From Caballeronia sp. NK8 (GTDB taxonomy: Bacteria; Pseudomonadota; Gammaproteobacteria; Burkholderiales; Burkholderiaceae), in assembly GCF_018408855.1 (NCBI RefSeq), contig NZ_AP024322.1:62001-126000 (forward strand): a stretch of DNA of 64,000 nucleotides. Direction: 5' to 3'. Both the position numbers and the translations under genes were made by a program. Shown one piece after another: positions 43,243-52,752 of the stretch (positions are counted from its first letter, which is position 1; every line of letters begins with the position of its first letter). The notes beneath the pieces are model-generated. The model was not told the origin of the DNA. It made no database searches and saw only the letters and a list, made by a program, of their open reading frames with translations.

Positions 43243-44778
43243 TTACTTGGCGTTCGTGGCCAGCGCACCCGCGCTGTTGGTGCCGCCGAACAGCGCCGTC
43301 AGATAGCTGCCCTGAGTCGCCATCGACGACATGAGCGTATTCAGCGCCGTGAACTGCTGGTTATACGACGTCGTCAGTTGCTGCGTATAACTGGTGAGTT
43401 GCGTCTGCTGATCCGCGATGCTCTTCAGATCGGCATTGAGCGCGGTCGTGCGCGTGTCGATGATGCCGCCCGTCGCGAGAAACGACGTCAGGCTGTTGTT
43501 GAGTTGCGCGGCCACGCCGTCGGTCGAATTGAACAGCGACGCGACCTTGTTCGAACCGTTCGTGAGCGCATCGGTGAGCGCGTCTTCGTCGGTCTTGAGC
43601 GAGCCGTCGGGTTGCAGCGCGATGCCGATCGACGCGAGGTTGACCTTGCCCGTGCCGGATCCGATCGCCTTGCTGATCGTGCTCGCGATCGTGTTCTTGA
43701 TCGTGTTCATCATCGAGTCGCCGAGCAGCACGCCGCCCTGCGAGCCTGCCGCCTGCGTCGAATCGAACGAGGTCAGCGACGAGGCCGTGCTGATGAAGTT
43801 GTTGTATGCGGTGACGAACGCCTCGATGGTCGTCTTCTGGCCGTCGATGTCCTGGCCGATCGTGAGCGTCTGTGTGGTGCCGACCGAATCCGCCGTGAGC
43901 GTCATGGAGACGCCCGTGACGGCTTCCTTGACGGTGTTGCTGGCGCTCGTGACCGGCGTCCCCGCGATGGTCAGATGCGAGTCCACGCCCGCGCTCGACT
44001 GGGTCCAGCCATTCGTGGCGTCGATCGTCGTGTGCTCGGGAACGGTGATGGTCTTGGTCGAATCGCTCGGATCGGGATCGGTCGTCGTGGTCGACGACGT
44101 CACCGCGAGCTTGTTGATCGCCGAGCTGCTGTCATCCGCGTTGACGGATATGTTGATTGCATTGGAGAGTCCCGTCGACGAGGAGCGCAGCACGAGGTGC
44201 GCGCCATCCGTGCCGTTGACGATGGTCGCCGTGACGCCCGGGTTGTCGGACGCCGAATTGATGGCGGACACGATGCCCGGCAGTGTGTTGTTGCTGCTGT
44301 CGAGCTTGATCGTGCTCGTCTTGCCGCCGACCGTCAGCGTGATCGAACCGGTGCCGAGATTGTCGGTCTTCGAAAACACGCCGGACGTGAGCGATTGAGC
44401 CGACGCGATATTGGTCACCTTCACCGCGTAGCTGCCCGCGACCGCGGTGGTGTCGGCGCTGCCCGTCAGGCCCTTGCCGTCGGCGGTGGCGGTGAACGAA
44501 CCGAGCATCTTGCCGTTGGCGAGGTTCGCGATCGAACTCTGCAGCAGCGAAAGCACGGACTTCAGTGTGCCGATCGCGGTGAGCTGGGTGTTGTCAGCGG
44601 TTTTCTTGCTGTTGAGCGCGTCGGTCTGGCCTGCGACCTTCGCGTTGACGATCGCGCTGACGAGCGAATTCACGTCCATCGTCGAATTCGTGGATCCGCT
44701 GATGATCGACTGTGCGGCCTGCTGTACGGCGCTCGTCGGATCGACAGTGGAACCCGTTGTCGTTGCTACGGTGGTCAT
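43243..44778 (-). CDS. fliD: Flagellar filament cap protein FliD (HAP2)
   Basis: A 511-residue protein capping the flagellar filament and helping flagellin fold and add at the tip. The N-terminal region has the conserved DVNSLVSAIVNAKVAGQTDALNSK (residues 35-58); the end (LYTQQLTTSYNQQFTALNTLMSSM-like segment) forms the second half of the coiled coil. The centre is a Ser/Thr-rich variable domain with a DPDPSDSTK insertion. It lies downstream of fliC on the same strand; I found no clear sigma-28 promoter in the gap. Confidence 0.95.
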   Translation of the reverse strand: MTTVATTTGSTVDPTSAVQQAAQSIISGSTNSTMDVNSLVSAIVNAKVAGQTDALNSKKTADNTQLTAIGTLKSVLSLLQSSIANLANGKMLGSFTATADGKGLTGSADTTAVAGSYAVKVTNIASAQSLTSGVFSKTDNLGTGSITLTVGGKTSTIKLDSSNNTLPGIVSAINSASDNPGVTATIVNGTDGAHLVLRSSSTGLSNAINISVNADDSSSAINKLAVTSSTTTTDPDPSDSTKTITVPEHTTIDATNGWTQSSAGVDSHLTIAGTPVTSASNTVKEAVTGVSMTLTADSVGTTQTLTIGQDIDGQKTTIEAFVTAYNNFISTASSLTSFDSTQAAGSQGGVLLGDSMMNTIKNTIASTISKAIGSGTGKVNLASIGIALQPDGSLKTDEDALTDALTNGSNKVASLFNSTDGVAAQLNNSLTSFLATGGIIDTRTTALNADLKSIADQQTQLTSYTQQLTTSYNQQFTALNTLMSSMATQGSYLTALFGGTNSAGALATNAK

Positions 44779-44909
44779 GTGTACTCCGGTCGTTGCGTGT
44801 TCGCGATCGTTCGAATGGGGCGGGAGTCGTCATCTCCCGGAAACGCGCACAGGGAGACGAGCTCCCCGGGCGCTGACTGCGATGTTTCTGTTGCGACTAC
44901 TGTTACATC

Positions 44910-44939
44910 CGGCGCGCATCTTACTGAGAACGCGCGCCG
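44910..44939 (-). terminator. Hairpin after fliC, possible terminator
   Basis: CGGCGCGC/GCGCGCCG stem with a 14-base loop, 23 bases past the fliC stop. There is no clear T run, so it may only attenuate or protect the 3' end. Confidence 0.4.
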
Positions 44940-44961
44940 CTTGCTGCGCTGCCGGCGATGC

Positions 44962-46089
44962 TTAGCCGAGGAGCTTCAGAACCTGCTGGGGCATCGAGTT
45001 CGCTTGAGCCAGCACCGAGATACCAGCTTGTTGCAGCACTTGAGCCTTCGACAGATTCGCGGTTTCCTGCGCGAAGTTCGCGTCGGTGACTTGCGATTGT
45101 GCCGAGGACAGGTTCGTCGCCTGTTGCGTCTGCGTTGCTGCAATCGACGTGAAGCGGTTTTGCGCGGCGCCCAGGTTAGCCTGGATGCTGTTCACCGAGT
45201 TCAGTGCGTTGTCGATTGCTTCGATCGCGCCGTTCGCGCCATCGGTCGTACTGATGTCGATTGCCGAAACGAGCGGCGGCTTGTTGTTCGAGTTGAGCGA
45301 CGCGAGCTGCGTGGTTTGCGCGGCCGTTGCGCCCGTGCCCTTGAACGCGATCGAACCAGCGGTCGTGCCCGAAGCAGCCGTCACGGAAAGTTCCGAGGCG
45401 GTTGCCACGCCGGACGAGATCGCCTGGTTGTTCTGGTCCGTGTACGTGAAGCCGCCCTTGCCGTCGGCAAGCACGTTGATCGTCGTGATCGCTGCCGTGC
45501 CGGTCGTTGCCGCACCCGTTGCGTCGAGGCTCAGGCCCGTGATCGAACCGATGGCCGTGCCCGATTGAGCGAAACCGCCGCCGATCTTGGCCGACGAAAC
45601 GTTCTGGCTCAAATCGACCGAGATGGTCTGGCCGACGTTCGCGCCGACCTGGAAGTTCACCACGCCTGCCGAACCGTCCAGCACGTTCGTGCCGTTGTAG
45701 GTCGTTTGCGATGCAATGCGGTTCACTTCAGCGATACGCTGTGCAACTTCCTTTTGCAGCGCGGTCTGGTCGCTCGGCGACAGCGAGCCGGTAGCCGATT
45801 GAACGGCCAGCTGGCGGATACGCTGGAGGTTGTCGGTGATCTGGCTCAGACCGCTCGATGCCGTTTGCGTCATCGACACGCCGTCGTTTGCATTCGACAC
45901 GCCCTGGTTCAGGCCGTTGATCTGCGAGGTCATGCGCGAAGCGATTGCCTGGCCGGCTGCGTCGTCTGCTGCGCTGTTGATGCGCTTGCCCGACGAAAGG
46001 CGCGTAATGGCCGACGACAGTGCGCTTTGCGTGCCGTTCAGGTTTTGCTGGGCGACCAGCGAGTTGATATTGCTATTGATACCGATCAT
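44962..46089 (-). CDS. fliC: Flagellin
   Basis: A 375-residue flagellin. The N-terminal helical D0/D1 part reads MIGINSNINSLVAQQNLNGTQ and ERLSSGKR-like TRLSSGKRINSAADDAAGQAIA; the C-terminal part ends ANSMPQQVLKLLG. The central 170 residues are Ser/Thr/Gly-rich and would offer many O-glycosylation sites. GGAGAAAG supports the ATG at 46089. A sigma-28 promoter lies 86-113 bases upstream. The glycosylation genes just upstream likely act on it. Confidence 0.97.
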   Translation of the reverse strand: MIGINSNINSLVAQQNLNGTQSALSSAITRLSSGKRINSAADDAAGQAIASRMTSQINGLNQGVSNANDGVSMTQTASSGLSQITDNLQRIRQLAVQSATGSLSPSDQTALQKEVAQRIAEVNRIASQTTYNGTNVLDGSAGVVNFQVGANVGQTISVDLSQNVSSAKIGGGFAQSGTAIGSITGLSLDATGAATTGTAAITTINVLADGKGGFTYTDQNNQAISSGVATASELSVTAASGTTAGSIAFKGTGATAAQTTQLASLNSNNKPPLVSAIDISTTDGANGAIEAIDNALNSVNSIQANLGAAQNRFTSIAATQTQQATNLSSAQSQVTDANFAQETANLSKAQVLQQAGISVLAQANSMPQQVLKLLG

Positions 46090-46174
46090 TTTCTTTCTCC
46101 AAGGGCCTGGCGCTTGTATCTGAAACAACGCCGATTCTGGTCGAGGCGGCTAGTTGTTTGGCCGCTTGTTTAGG

Positions 46175-46202
46175 TTTTCGGCGGCGGTCGGACAAAACTT
46201 TA
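46175..46202 (-). promoter_or_regulatory. Sigma-28 (FliA) promoter of fliC
   Basis: On the minus strand TAAAGTTT is followed after 12 bases by GCCGAAAA, matching the FliA consensus TAAAGTTT-N11/12-GCCGATAA at 15 of 16 positions. Confidence 0.85.
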
Positions 46203-46278
46203 GGCGGGATTTCGGGCAATCCGGAAATTTTTCAGACAAATGTTCCGCGCGGCCTCCGGAGCGGCCTGCCGGACGCGT

Positions 46279-46308
46279 AAAAAACGCCCGGACGGCCGGC
46301 CGCGCGGG
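46279..46308 (-). terminator. Intrinsic terminator after the WbqC gene
   Basis: A GC-rich hairpin (outer CCCG/CGGG, inner CGGC/GCCG with a 2-base mismatch between) followed on the minus strand by CGTTTTTT. It separates the glycosylation block from fliC. Confidence 0.6.
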
Positions 46309-46313
46309 ACGGC

Positions 46314-47009
46314 TTACACGAGATCGAATTCCCCAAGCATGGCTTTCACTTCGTCGGCCGGATTGAACATCAGCAGGTCGAGAATCGAAAGCCAGGGGAC
46401 GAACGGGGCGTCGAACTGGCGGTATTCGAGCGGGCGGGGTTTCAAGAAGCGCAAATCGATCCCGCGTTCGGCAAAATCCGGCGCCGAATAAAGTGCGGTT
46501 CCGCCGATCGCGTTGATATACGTCGTCGCGCCGAGTGCGCCACAGATCGCCAGCACCTTGTCCTGCGCGCGAAGCGAATGGTCTATCGGCAACGTCGATG
46601 AAACGACGATCCGCGTATCGAGCGACAGCCGGCTGGCCGTCGCGCGAATCGAGTGATGCAGGAAATGAAAGAGATTGCGCTCTTCATGCTCGACGCATTC
46701 GCGCAGCAATTCGAAGCCCTGCGCGAAATGCGGTGCGCGCCGATATGCGCCCTGCATCTGATTGAGCAGTTTGAGCCGGTCGAACGAAGGCGCGATGGCG
46801 CGCTCGACGACATCGAGCGAATCGGAATCGTTGACGAGCGGAATGCTGAAATACGCGTCGCCGCCGTTTTGCAGAAAGCGATTGCGATTGAACCAGCCTT
46901 TTTTCGTGTACTTGATGTTGTCATAAACAACGAACACGTCCACTGCCCCGATCAGCTGAAAGTAGCCGATATAGGGCAGAAAGTAAGGCTGCATGATCGC
47001 GACTTTCAT
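46314..47009 (-). CDS. WbqC-family protein
   Basis: A 231-residue WbqC-like protein, a family found in O-antigen and other sugar-modification clusters, with roles in acyl/amino-sugar biosynthesis proposed but not settled. The conserved start MKVAIMQPYFLPYIGYFQLI and YDNIKYTKKGWFNRNRF near residue 28 identify it. The ATG at 47009 overlaps the methyltransferase stop by 4 bases. It is the last gene of the block before fliC. Confidence 0.9.
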   Translation of the reverse strand: MKVAIMQPYFLPYIGYFQLIGAVDVFVVYDNIKYTKKGWFNRNRFLQNGGDAYFSIPLVNDSDSLDVVERAIAPSFDRLKLLNQMQGAYRRAPHFAQGFELLRECVEHEERNLFHFLHHSIRATASRLSLDTRIVVSSTLPIDHSLRAQDKVLAICGALGATTYINAIGGTALYSAPDFAERGIDLRFLKPRPLEYRQFDAPFVPWLSILDLLMFNPADEVKAMLGEFDLV

Positions 47010-47728
47010 TTGCCGCAGATAAGGTAAATGCTCGCGCACATCTGCGGATAGATCATGCCGAGGCTGTAAATGCCGTCGAGATATTTTTCGTCGATGATGC
47101 CCGCTTCGAGCGCGCGATCGAACTGGAAGTTGGCGAGCGCCTTGAACATCAGGCCGCCGCGCTGTTCGACCTTGAAGCCCGCGGCGCGCACATCGGCTTC
47201 GAGCGTGTCGAACGAATACGTCCGGCGATGCCCGTGCGCCCATTCGCCCGGCGTCACCGCGTTGTTCGACGCGATCAGCCCCATCTGCACGGCGATCTGT
47301 CGCGAGGGCGCATCGGCGTTCGGCACGAGCACGTAGAAGTGTCCGCCGGGCGCGAGCCAGTCGTGGATATTGCGCAGCACCGGACCGGTTTCTTCCAGAT
47401 GCTCCAGCGTGTTGATCAGAAAGATCGATTGATACTTGCGATCCAGATTCGCTTCTTCGAACGTCGCGTTGATGAAGCGCACGCGGTCCGGCGAATTGCG
47501 CTGCGCGATGGCGATGGCATTGGACGAAGCCTCGATCACCGTGAGATCGTCGAAGTGTTGCGCGAGCAGCGTCGTCGAGCGGCCCTCGTGGCAGCCGAGT
47601 TCGAGCGCGGCGCCCGGCGCGAAATGCGGCGCGAAGCGCTTCATCATGTAGTCGCGCACGATCTCGTCGAAGTTGTAGTCGTATCGCTTGTCGGGCCGGG
47701 ACTGGGCCTCGGCATTGTAGTCACGCAT
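47006..47728 (-). CDS. SAM-dependent methyltransferase of the glycosylation block
   Basis: A 240-residue class I methyltransferase. Motif I is LELGCHEGRSTTLLA near residue 42, and INTLEHLEETGPVLRNI near 105 is the post-motif region typical of the UbiG/BioC-like (Methyltransf_23) group. The C-terminal 60 residues, with the GIYSLGMIYPQMCASIYLICGK end, are family-specific. It overlaps wbqC. It probably methylates a sugar or its acyl side chain. Confidence 0.9.
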   Translation of the reverse strand: MRDYNAEAQSRPDKRYDYNFDEIVRDYMMKRFAPHFAPGAALELGCHEGRSTTLLAQHFDDLTVIEASSNAIAIAQRNSPDRVRFINATFEEANLDRKYQSIFLINTLEHLEETGPVLRNIHDWLAPGGHFYVLVPNADAPSRQIAVQMGLIASNNAVTPGEWAHGHRRTYSFDTLEADVRAAGFKVEQRGGLMFKALANFQFDRALEAGIIDEKYLDGIYSLGMIYPQMCASIYLICGK

Positions 47729-47768
47729 CGCTTGCCTTCTGTGTCTGGTCGGGTCTTGCCCGGTTAAG

Positions 47769-48548
47769 TTAGCCTTGATCGGGCAGATAGAGTCTTTCAG
47801 TGCGCGGCCGATACCATTCCGACAGGCTCACCGGCACGCGCGAATTGAAGCCGAGCACCTGACGCGTCAGCGGCGCGAGTTGCGCACCGCGCTCCTCGCC
47901 GATGAGCCGCGCGTAGTCCATCTGCGGCTTCACGAACGCGGGCCCGTAACTGAGCGTCAGTGCGACGCGGTTGCGCGCCGTCGTATTGAGCGTGCCGCGA
48001 TGCCACAAGTACGAATTGAAAAGCACGACTGAGCCGGCGCGGCCCGTCAGATATTCGGCGCCCGCGGCGAAGGTCGCGTCGTCGGGCTGTTCGTTCTGAA
48101 CGTGCGAGCCGCTCAGCACTTGCGTCGCGCCGTTTTCGACCGTGAAGTCGTCGAGCATCACGAGCATGTTCATGCGTAGATTGAAGTTCGGAATGAACGT
48201 CGCGACATCGCGATGCACGCGATGCACATAGTTCTGCGCGCGCGGAACGCCGCCCACGGGATTGCACGCGTGCAGGATGTACGGCTTGCCCGCGAAGAAA
48301 TGTTCGAGCCACGGATGAAACAGATGCATGCCGACATACTCGTCGATGCTGTCGTTCGCGCCGATGCTGTGATGCGCGGTGCCGTCGCCATTCGTGTTGA
48401 TGCCGCTCGCGACCTGGTAGCCCGTGCAGATATCGACCCATTTCAGGCAATCGCGACGCAGACGCTCGACGAGACCGGCGTCGAGCGCATCGGGGAAAAC
48501 GATCCAGCCTTGCTTCGCGAGACCGTGATCGAACGTGGTCATGTCCAT
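47769..48548 (-). CDS. Phytanoyl-CoA dioxygenase (PhyH)-family protein
   Basis: A 259-residue Fe(II)/2-oxoglutarate-dependent oxygenase fold. The iron site is seen as VHRVHRDVATF near residue 108 (His-x-Asp) with the distal His in YLWHRGTLNTTARNRVALT near 185, whose Arg would bind 2-oxoglutarate. In this setting it should hydroxylate a sugar or acyl group during glycan synthesis. It lies between methyltransferase and acetyltransferase genes with short gaps. Confidence 0.88.
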   Translation of the reverse strand: MDMTTFDHGLAKQGWIVFPDALDAGLVERLRRDCLKWVDICTGYQVASGINTNGDGTAHHSIGANDSIDEYVGMHLFHPWLEHFFAGKPYILHACNPVGGVPRAQNYVHRVHRDVATFIPNFNLRMNMLVMLDDFTVENGATQVLSGSHVQNEQPDDATFAAGAEYLTGRAGSVVLFNSYLWHRGTLNTTARNRVALTLSYGPAFVKPQMDYARLIGEERGAQLAPLTRQVLGFNSRVPVSLSEWYRPRTERLYLPDQG

Positions 48549-48551
48549 GGC

Positions 48552-49073
48552 TTAGTCCTTCGTGCTGGCGAGCGTCGCCATCATCAGCAGATCGACGTAG
48601 CGTCCGCATTTGAAAATCGCTTCGCGCTGCACGCCTTCGTGCCGGAAGCCGATGCGCTCGTAAAGACGGATGGCGCGCGCGTTGTCCGCCAGCACCGTCA
48701 GCTGGACGCGGCGCAAGTTGAGATCCGCGAACGCGTGTTGCAGCATGAGTCGCGTCGCCGCTTCGCCGATACCGCGGCCGCGCGCCGCCGCATCGCCGAT
48801 CTGGATGCCGAACTCGCCTGAACGGTTCACCCAGTGGATATTCAGCAGATAGACGACGCCGACGCATTGACCGGTTTCGCGCAGACAGATCGCGAGGCGC
48901 ACGTTGTTCGCGCGGCTCGCGAGATACGCGTCGTACCAGCGCCGGTCGATGTCGCCGTTCACGTGCCGGAAGTTGCCGACGAGCGCGTCGACCACTTCGC
49001 GATCCGCGCGCCATGCGGTGATCGCGTGCAGATCGGCGGCTTCGATCTCGCGCAGGAAAATATCCATCTTCAT
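48552..49073 (-). CDS. GNAT-family N-acetyltransferase
   Basis: A 173-residue acetyl- or acyl-CoA-dependent transferase of the RimJ/RimL-like GNAT group. The fold markers are FGIQIGDAAARGRGIGEAATRLML (acetyl-CoA loop, near residue 95) and LTVLADNARAIRLYERIGFRHEG near 128. It starts 2 bases after the aminotransferase stop; the two would act in turn, amination then N-acylation of a keto-sugar nucleotide. Confidence 0.9.
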   Translation of the reverse strand: MKMDIFLREIEAADLHAITAWRADREVVDALVGNFRHVNGDIDRRWYDAYLASRANNVRLAICLRETGQCVGVVYLLNIHWVNRSGEFGIQIGDAAARGRGIGEAATRLMLQHAFADLNLRRVQLTVLADNARAIRLYERIGFRHEGVQREAIFKCGRYVDLLMMATLASTKD

Positions 49074-49075
49074 GT

Positions 49076-50233
49076 TCAGGATTGCGGCTGCGCGATCAGG
49101 CCGACGATGCGTTCCATGTCGTGATCTTCGAGCGCGGGATAAATCGGCAGGCACAGCACGCGACGCGCTGCATCGGCGGCAACCGGCAGGTTCGCAGCGT
49201 GCGCCGACGGCAGGCCGCGATACATCGGAAACTCGGAAATCAGCGGATAGAAATAGCGGCGCGCGTAGATGTTGTGATCGCGCAGATGCTGGAACAGCGC
49301 ATCGCGCCCGACGGGATATTCGTCGGTGACGAGAATCGGAAAGTACGAGTGATTCGCGATGTATTCGTCGGCGCTCCCGGGTTGCGCGAGGCAGCGCACG
49401 CCTTTTACGCCGGCGAGCATCGCGCGGTACTTCGCGTCGATCTGCCGGCGGCGTTCGAGCGCTTCATCGATATGCTTCAGTTGCAGCAAACCGAACGCCG
49501 CGTTGATCTCGCTCATCTTGCCGTTGATGCCGGGCGCGACGACCGTCGTTTCATCGACGAAGCCGAAGTTCTTCAGATGATCGATGCGCTGCTTCGTCTT
49601 CGCGTCCGGGCAGACGATCGCGCCGCCTTCGAAGGTGTTGAACACCTTGGTCGCGTGAAAGCTCAGCACGGAAAGATCGCCGTGACTGAGCACGCTGGCG
49701 CCGCGCGTCTTCACGCCGAACGCATGCGCCGCGTCGTAAATCACCTTCAGGTTGTAGTTGTCGGCGATTTTCTGGATCGCTTCGACATCGCACGGACGGC
49801 CGTAGCAATGTACCGGCATGATCGCCGTGGTTTGCGGCGTGATGGCCGCTTCGATCTTCGCGGGATCGAGATTGAGCGTGTCCGGATCGACATCGACGAA
49901 CACCGGCTTGATGCCGTTCCACAACAGCGAATGCGCCGTCGCAACGAACGAATACGGCGTCGTGATGACTTCGCCCGTCACGCGATGCGCCTGCAACGCG
50001 GTCACGAGCGCCAGCGTGCCGTTGGCGAACAGGGCGAGATGCTCGACGCCGAGATAGTCGCACAACGCCTTTTCGAGTTGCTGATGGAACGGGCCGCCGT
50101 TGGTCAGCACCTTGCTGTTCCAGATTTTTTCCAGATAGGGCAGGAACTCCGCGAGCGGCGCGAGATGCGGCTGCGTGACGAAAATGCGTTCGTCGACGAC
50201 CGGCTCGATGAGGCGAACGGGAAGGCTGCTCAT
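49076..50233 (-). CDS. DegT/DnrJ/EryC1/StrS sugar aminotransferase
   Basis: A 385-residue PLP enzyme aminating keto-sugar nucleotides. Family markers are NGTLALVTALQAH near residue 75, TPYSFVATAHSLLWNG near 92, the Asp-Ala-Ala-His of VIYDAAHAFG near 165 and the PLP Lys in SFHATKVFNTFEGG near 190. The ATG at 50233 overlaps the OGT stop by 4 bases. It supplies the amino group for the acetyltransferase downstream. No dehydratase partner is in the block. Confidence 0.93.
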   Translation of the reverse strand: MSSLPVRLIEPVVDERIFVTQPHLAPLAEFLPYLEKIWNSKVLTNGGPFHQQLEKALCDYLGVEHLALFANGTLALVTALQAHRVTGEVITTPYSFVATAHSLLWNGIKPVFVDVDPDTLNLDPAKIEAAITPQTTAIMPVHCYGRPCDVEAIQKIADNYNLKVIYDAAHAFGVKTRGASVLSHGDLSVLSFHATKVFNTFEGGAIVCPDAKTKQRIDHLKNFGFVDETTVVAPGINGKMSEINAAFGLLQLKHIDEALERRRQIDAKYRAMLAGVKGVRCLAQPGSADEYIANHSYFPILVTDEYPVGRDALFQHLRDHNIYARRYFYPLISEFPMYRGLPSAHAANLPVAADAARRVLCLPIYPALEDHDMERIVGLIAQPQS

Positions 50234-52569
50234 GATTTTTCCTGGTTGTTGCGTGCGGTTGCGACGGGCATTTGCACGTCCAGTGCGGTGGGCGCGACGC
50301 CCGCGCACCAGCGGCGCCACATTTCACGCAAGGAAGCGGACAGGCCTGCCGCGATCACGGCCGGCTGGAACATCGGCGATTCGGCGCAGCGGCTGCGCAT
50401 GCTCGCGCGCAGTTCGGCGAGCCCGGTGAGATCGTTCGCCCACGCCACGCCCTTCGCGACGAAGTCGGCACTGTCTTTCGCGACGAAGTCGCTCAAGCCG
50501 GCAAAGGACACCGCGGCGGTACTGCCACGGCTTGCCATCAGGCGGCCGGCCAGCGTGATCGTCGGGACGCCCATCCACATGGCGTGAACTGTGGTCGTGC
50601 CGCCCGAATACGGGAATGTGTCGAGGCAGATATCGACCTGATGATGCTGCTGCAAGTACACGGGCATGCCCGCGCGCGTACGGAAATCGAGGCGTTCACG
50701 CGCAATGCCTTCCTTGCCGAACCATTCGATGAGCGTCTCGCAACCCGCATCCGGCGGCATCGCGCCGAGCAGCATGCGCGAGTCGGGCAGCGCGCGAAGC
50801 AGTTCGGACCACAGCGCGATCGCGCGCGGCTGCAGTTTGTTGATGCGGTTGAAACTGCCGAACGTGAGATAGCCGTTATGCAGCGCGGGCAATCCGTTGA
50901 CGGGCGGTGCGAGCCGTGCCGGCTGAAACGGCGCATTGGCCGGCAGGTGCGCGATCTTCTCGACGAACTGTCCTTGCGCGTGATGCGCGGGAACGTGGAA
51001 GCGATCGGCGAAGTAGTAGTCCATCGCCGTCAGACCCGTCGTGCCGGGGTAACCCATCCAGCTCGCCTGAATCGGCGCGGGTTTGCGCGCGAACATGAGC
51101 AGCCGGTTGCGTGACGTGTGCCCCGAAAGATCGATCAGCACGTCGATGCCATCGGCGCGAATCCTGTCGGCCAGTTGCGCGTCGTTCAGTCCGTTGACCG
51201 CATTCCAGCGCGCCGCGCTCTGACGCAGACGGGCAGTGACGTCGTCGTTGATCGAGTGGTTGTAGTAGACGTGAATCTCGATGCCGGTGTCGCGCATGAG
51301 ATGCTCGAAAATCGGCTCGATGAACGTGGAAATCGCGTGATGAAACAGATCGCCGGACACGAAGCCGACTTTCAGTTGCCGCTGCGGATTGCGCGGGTTG
51401 CCATGCGGCTTCCACTGCGCGCGCAACGGTCCCTCGCATTGCTCGCCGAATGAGACGTGTTGCGCGAAGAGCGCGTCGGCATCGACGTTCTCGTCGTGAC
51501 TCATGCAAAAGAGCAGGTTTTCGTGCGCGATGCCGTAGCCCGGCTCGATCTCGAGCGCGCGGCGCAGTTCGATCTGCGCTTCCCCGAGGCGGCCCTGGTC
51601 GAGCAGCATCACACCGAGCGTGCTGTACGCCACCGCCGAGCCGGTGAGTTCCACGGTCTTGCGCAAGCACGTTTCGGCTTCCTGGTGCCGGCCCATCGAC
51701 TGCAACGTCATGCCGAGAATACGGAACGCTTCGGCGTGCTCGGGCGCCTGCGCGATGACTTCGCGGCACGCGGCTTCGGCCTCGGCGAAGCGATTGTGCA
51801 GGCGCAGGCAGTCGGCGAGCACCTTGCGCGATTCCGTATCCGTCGGTTCAAGTTCCACGGTGCGCGAGAACGGTTCGATCGCCTCGAAGGTGCGTCCGAG
51901 GCAATGCAGCGAACTGCCCATCGCCCGCCATCCGAACGCGAACTTCGGAAAGCGCTCGGTCATCGGACGCGCGATTTCGAGGGCTTCGGCGGCGCGTCCC
52001 TGGTGATAGAGCGTCGTCACGCGATTGACCTGCTGTTGCGGCGGCGCGGCCATCCGCGTGACCGGTGCGTCGTTTTTGCCGGGCGCGCCGACGGTCTTCG
52101 AGGCTGGCTCGGACACAGGCGCTGGCGCAGGCGCGGCGAGCGGAACGGGCGCCTTCCCTGCCAGTACGAGTTGCTGGATCAGCAGATCGACCGTCGGTCC
52201 TTTCATCCCGCGCTGTTGTGCCATTTCGAGCACGACCCACGCCGCCGATGTCTGGCCGCTCACCGTCAGCGCATTGATATAGCTGGCCCAAAAGTGGCCC
52301 TGATCCGGATTCGCGCCGACAGCCGCTTCGAAATGCGTGATCGCACGCTCGAAATCACGCTGTTGCAACGCGAGCGCGCCGAGATTGTGGTTGGCATCGG
52401 GATGAGCGGGGTTGGCATCGAGCACGATGCGATAGAGCGCCTGCGCCTCGTCCAGTTCGTTTTTCTGGTGGTGCTCGATTGCCGCGCCGAGCACTTGCGC
52501 CAGCGCCTGCTCGAATTCTGGGTCGATGGTGGAAGCGGGTGCGTCGCGAAGCTCGGTCGAAACGGTCAT
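50230..52569 (-). CDS. TPR-containing SPINDLY-type O-GlcNAc transferase
   Basis: A 779-residue protein: about ten tetratricopeptide repeats in the first 350 residues, then a GT41 domain. Glycosyltransferase markers are VGFVSGDLFHHAISTFIEP near residue 398, LIDLSGHTSRNRL near 485, YLTFGSFNRINKLQP near 575 and LDTFPYSGGTTTVHAMWMGVPTITL near 660 (nucleotide-sugar site). Bacterial relatives glycosylate flagellin. It leads the six-gene block, divergent from the aldo/keto reductase gene. The target (FliC) and the sugar are inferred from position. Confidence 0.92.
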   Translation of the reverse strand: MTVSTELRDAPASTIDPEFEQALAQVLGAAIEHHQKNELDEAQALYRIVLDANPAHPDANHNLGALALQQRDFERAITHFEAAVGANPDQGHFWASYINALTVSGQTSAAWVVLEMAQQRGMKGPTVDLLIQQLVLAGKAPVPLAAPAPAPVSEPASKTVGAPGKNDAPVTRMAAPPQQQVNRVTTLYHQGRAAEALEIARPMTERFPKFAFGWRAMGSSLHCLGRTFEAIEPFSRTVELEPTDTESRKVLADCLRLHNRFAEAEAACREVIAQAPEHAEAFRILGMTLQSMGRHQEAETCLRKTVELTGSAVAYSTLGVMLLDQGRLGEAQIELRRALEIEPGYGIAHENLLFCMSHDENVDADALFAQHVSFGEQCEGPLRAQWKPHGNPRNPQRQLKVGFVSGDLFHHAISTFIEPIFEHLMRDTGIEIHVYYNHSINDDVTARLRQSAARWNAVNGLNDAQLADRIRADGIDVLIDLSGHTSRNRLLMFARKPAPIQASWMGYPGTTGLTAMDYYFADRFHVPAHHAQGQFVEKIAHLPANAPFQPARLAPPVNGLPALHNGYLTFGSFNRINKLQPRAIALWSELLRALPDSRMLLGAMPPDAGCETLIEWFGKEGIARERLDFRTRAGMPVYLQQHHQVDICLDTFPYSGGTTTVHAMWMGVPTITLAGRLMASRGSTAAVSFAGLSDFVAKDSADFVAKGVAWANDLTGLAELRASMRSRCAESPMFQPAVIAAGLSASLREMWRRWCAGVAPTALDVQMPVATARNNQEKS

Positions 52570-52752
52570 GATGTGCGGATTACGCCTGATGATTGTTCGA
52601 GAGGAATTATCAGGCGGGGCCTCGCGATCGAAATCGAGGAACTACGCGGGAAAACCGGCTCTGTTCGGATGATCCGCCGGGACGCCGCCGGCGACCGCCG
52701 CCATTCCCGCGTATCCTTTTTGGTTCGTTCTTTTCATGCATCCGGAGCACAC

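Noticed and set aside
43219..46173. A 984-codon plus-strand open frame across fliD and fliC
   Set aside because: Antisense shadow of two certain flagellar genes; low-complexity Arg/Val-rich product.
51457..52752. Extension of the aldo/keto reductase frame by 432 codons
   Set aside because: The added part is antisense to the OGT gene; the reductase family starts at MQTRSIGTSELK.
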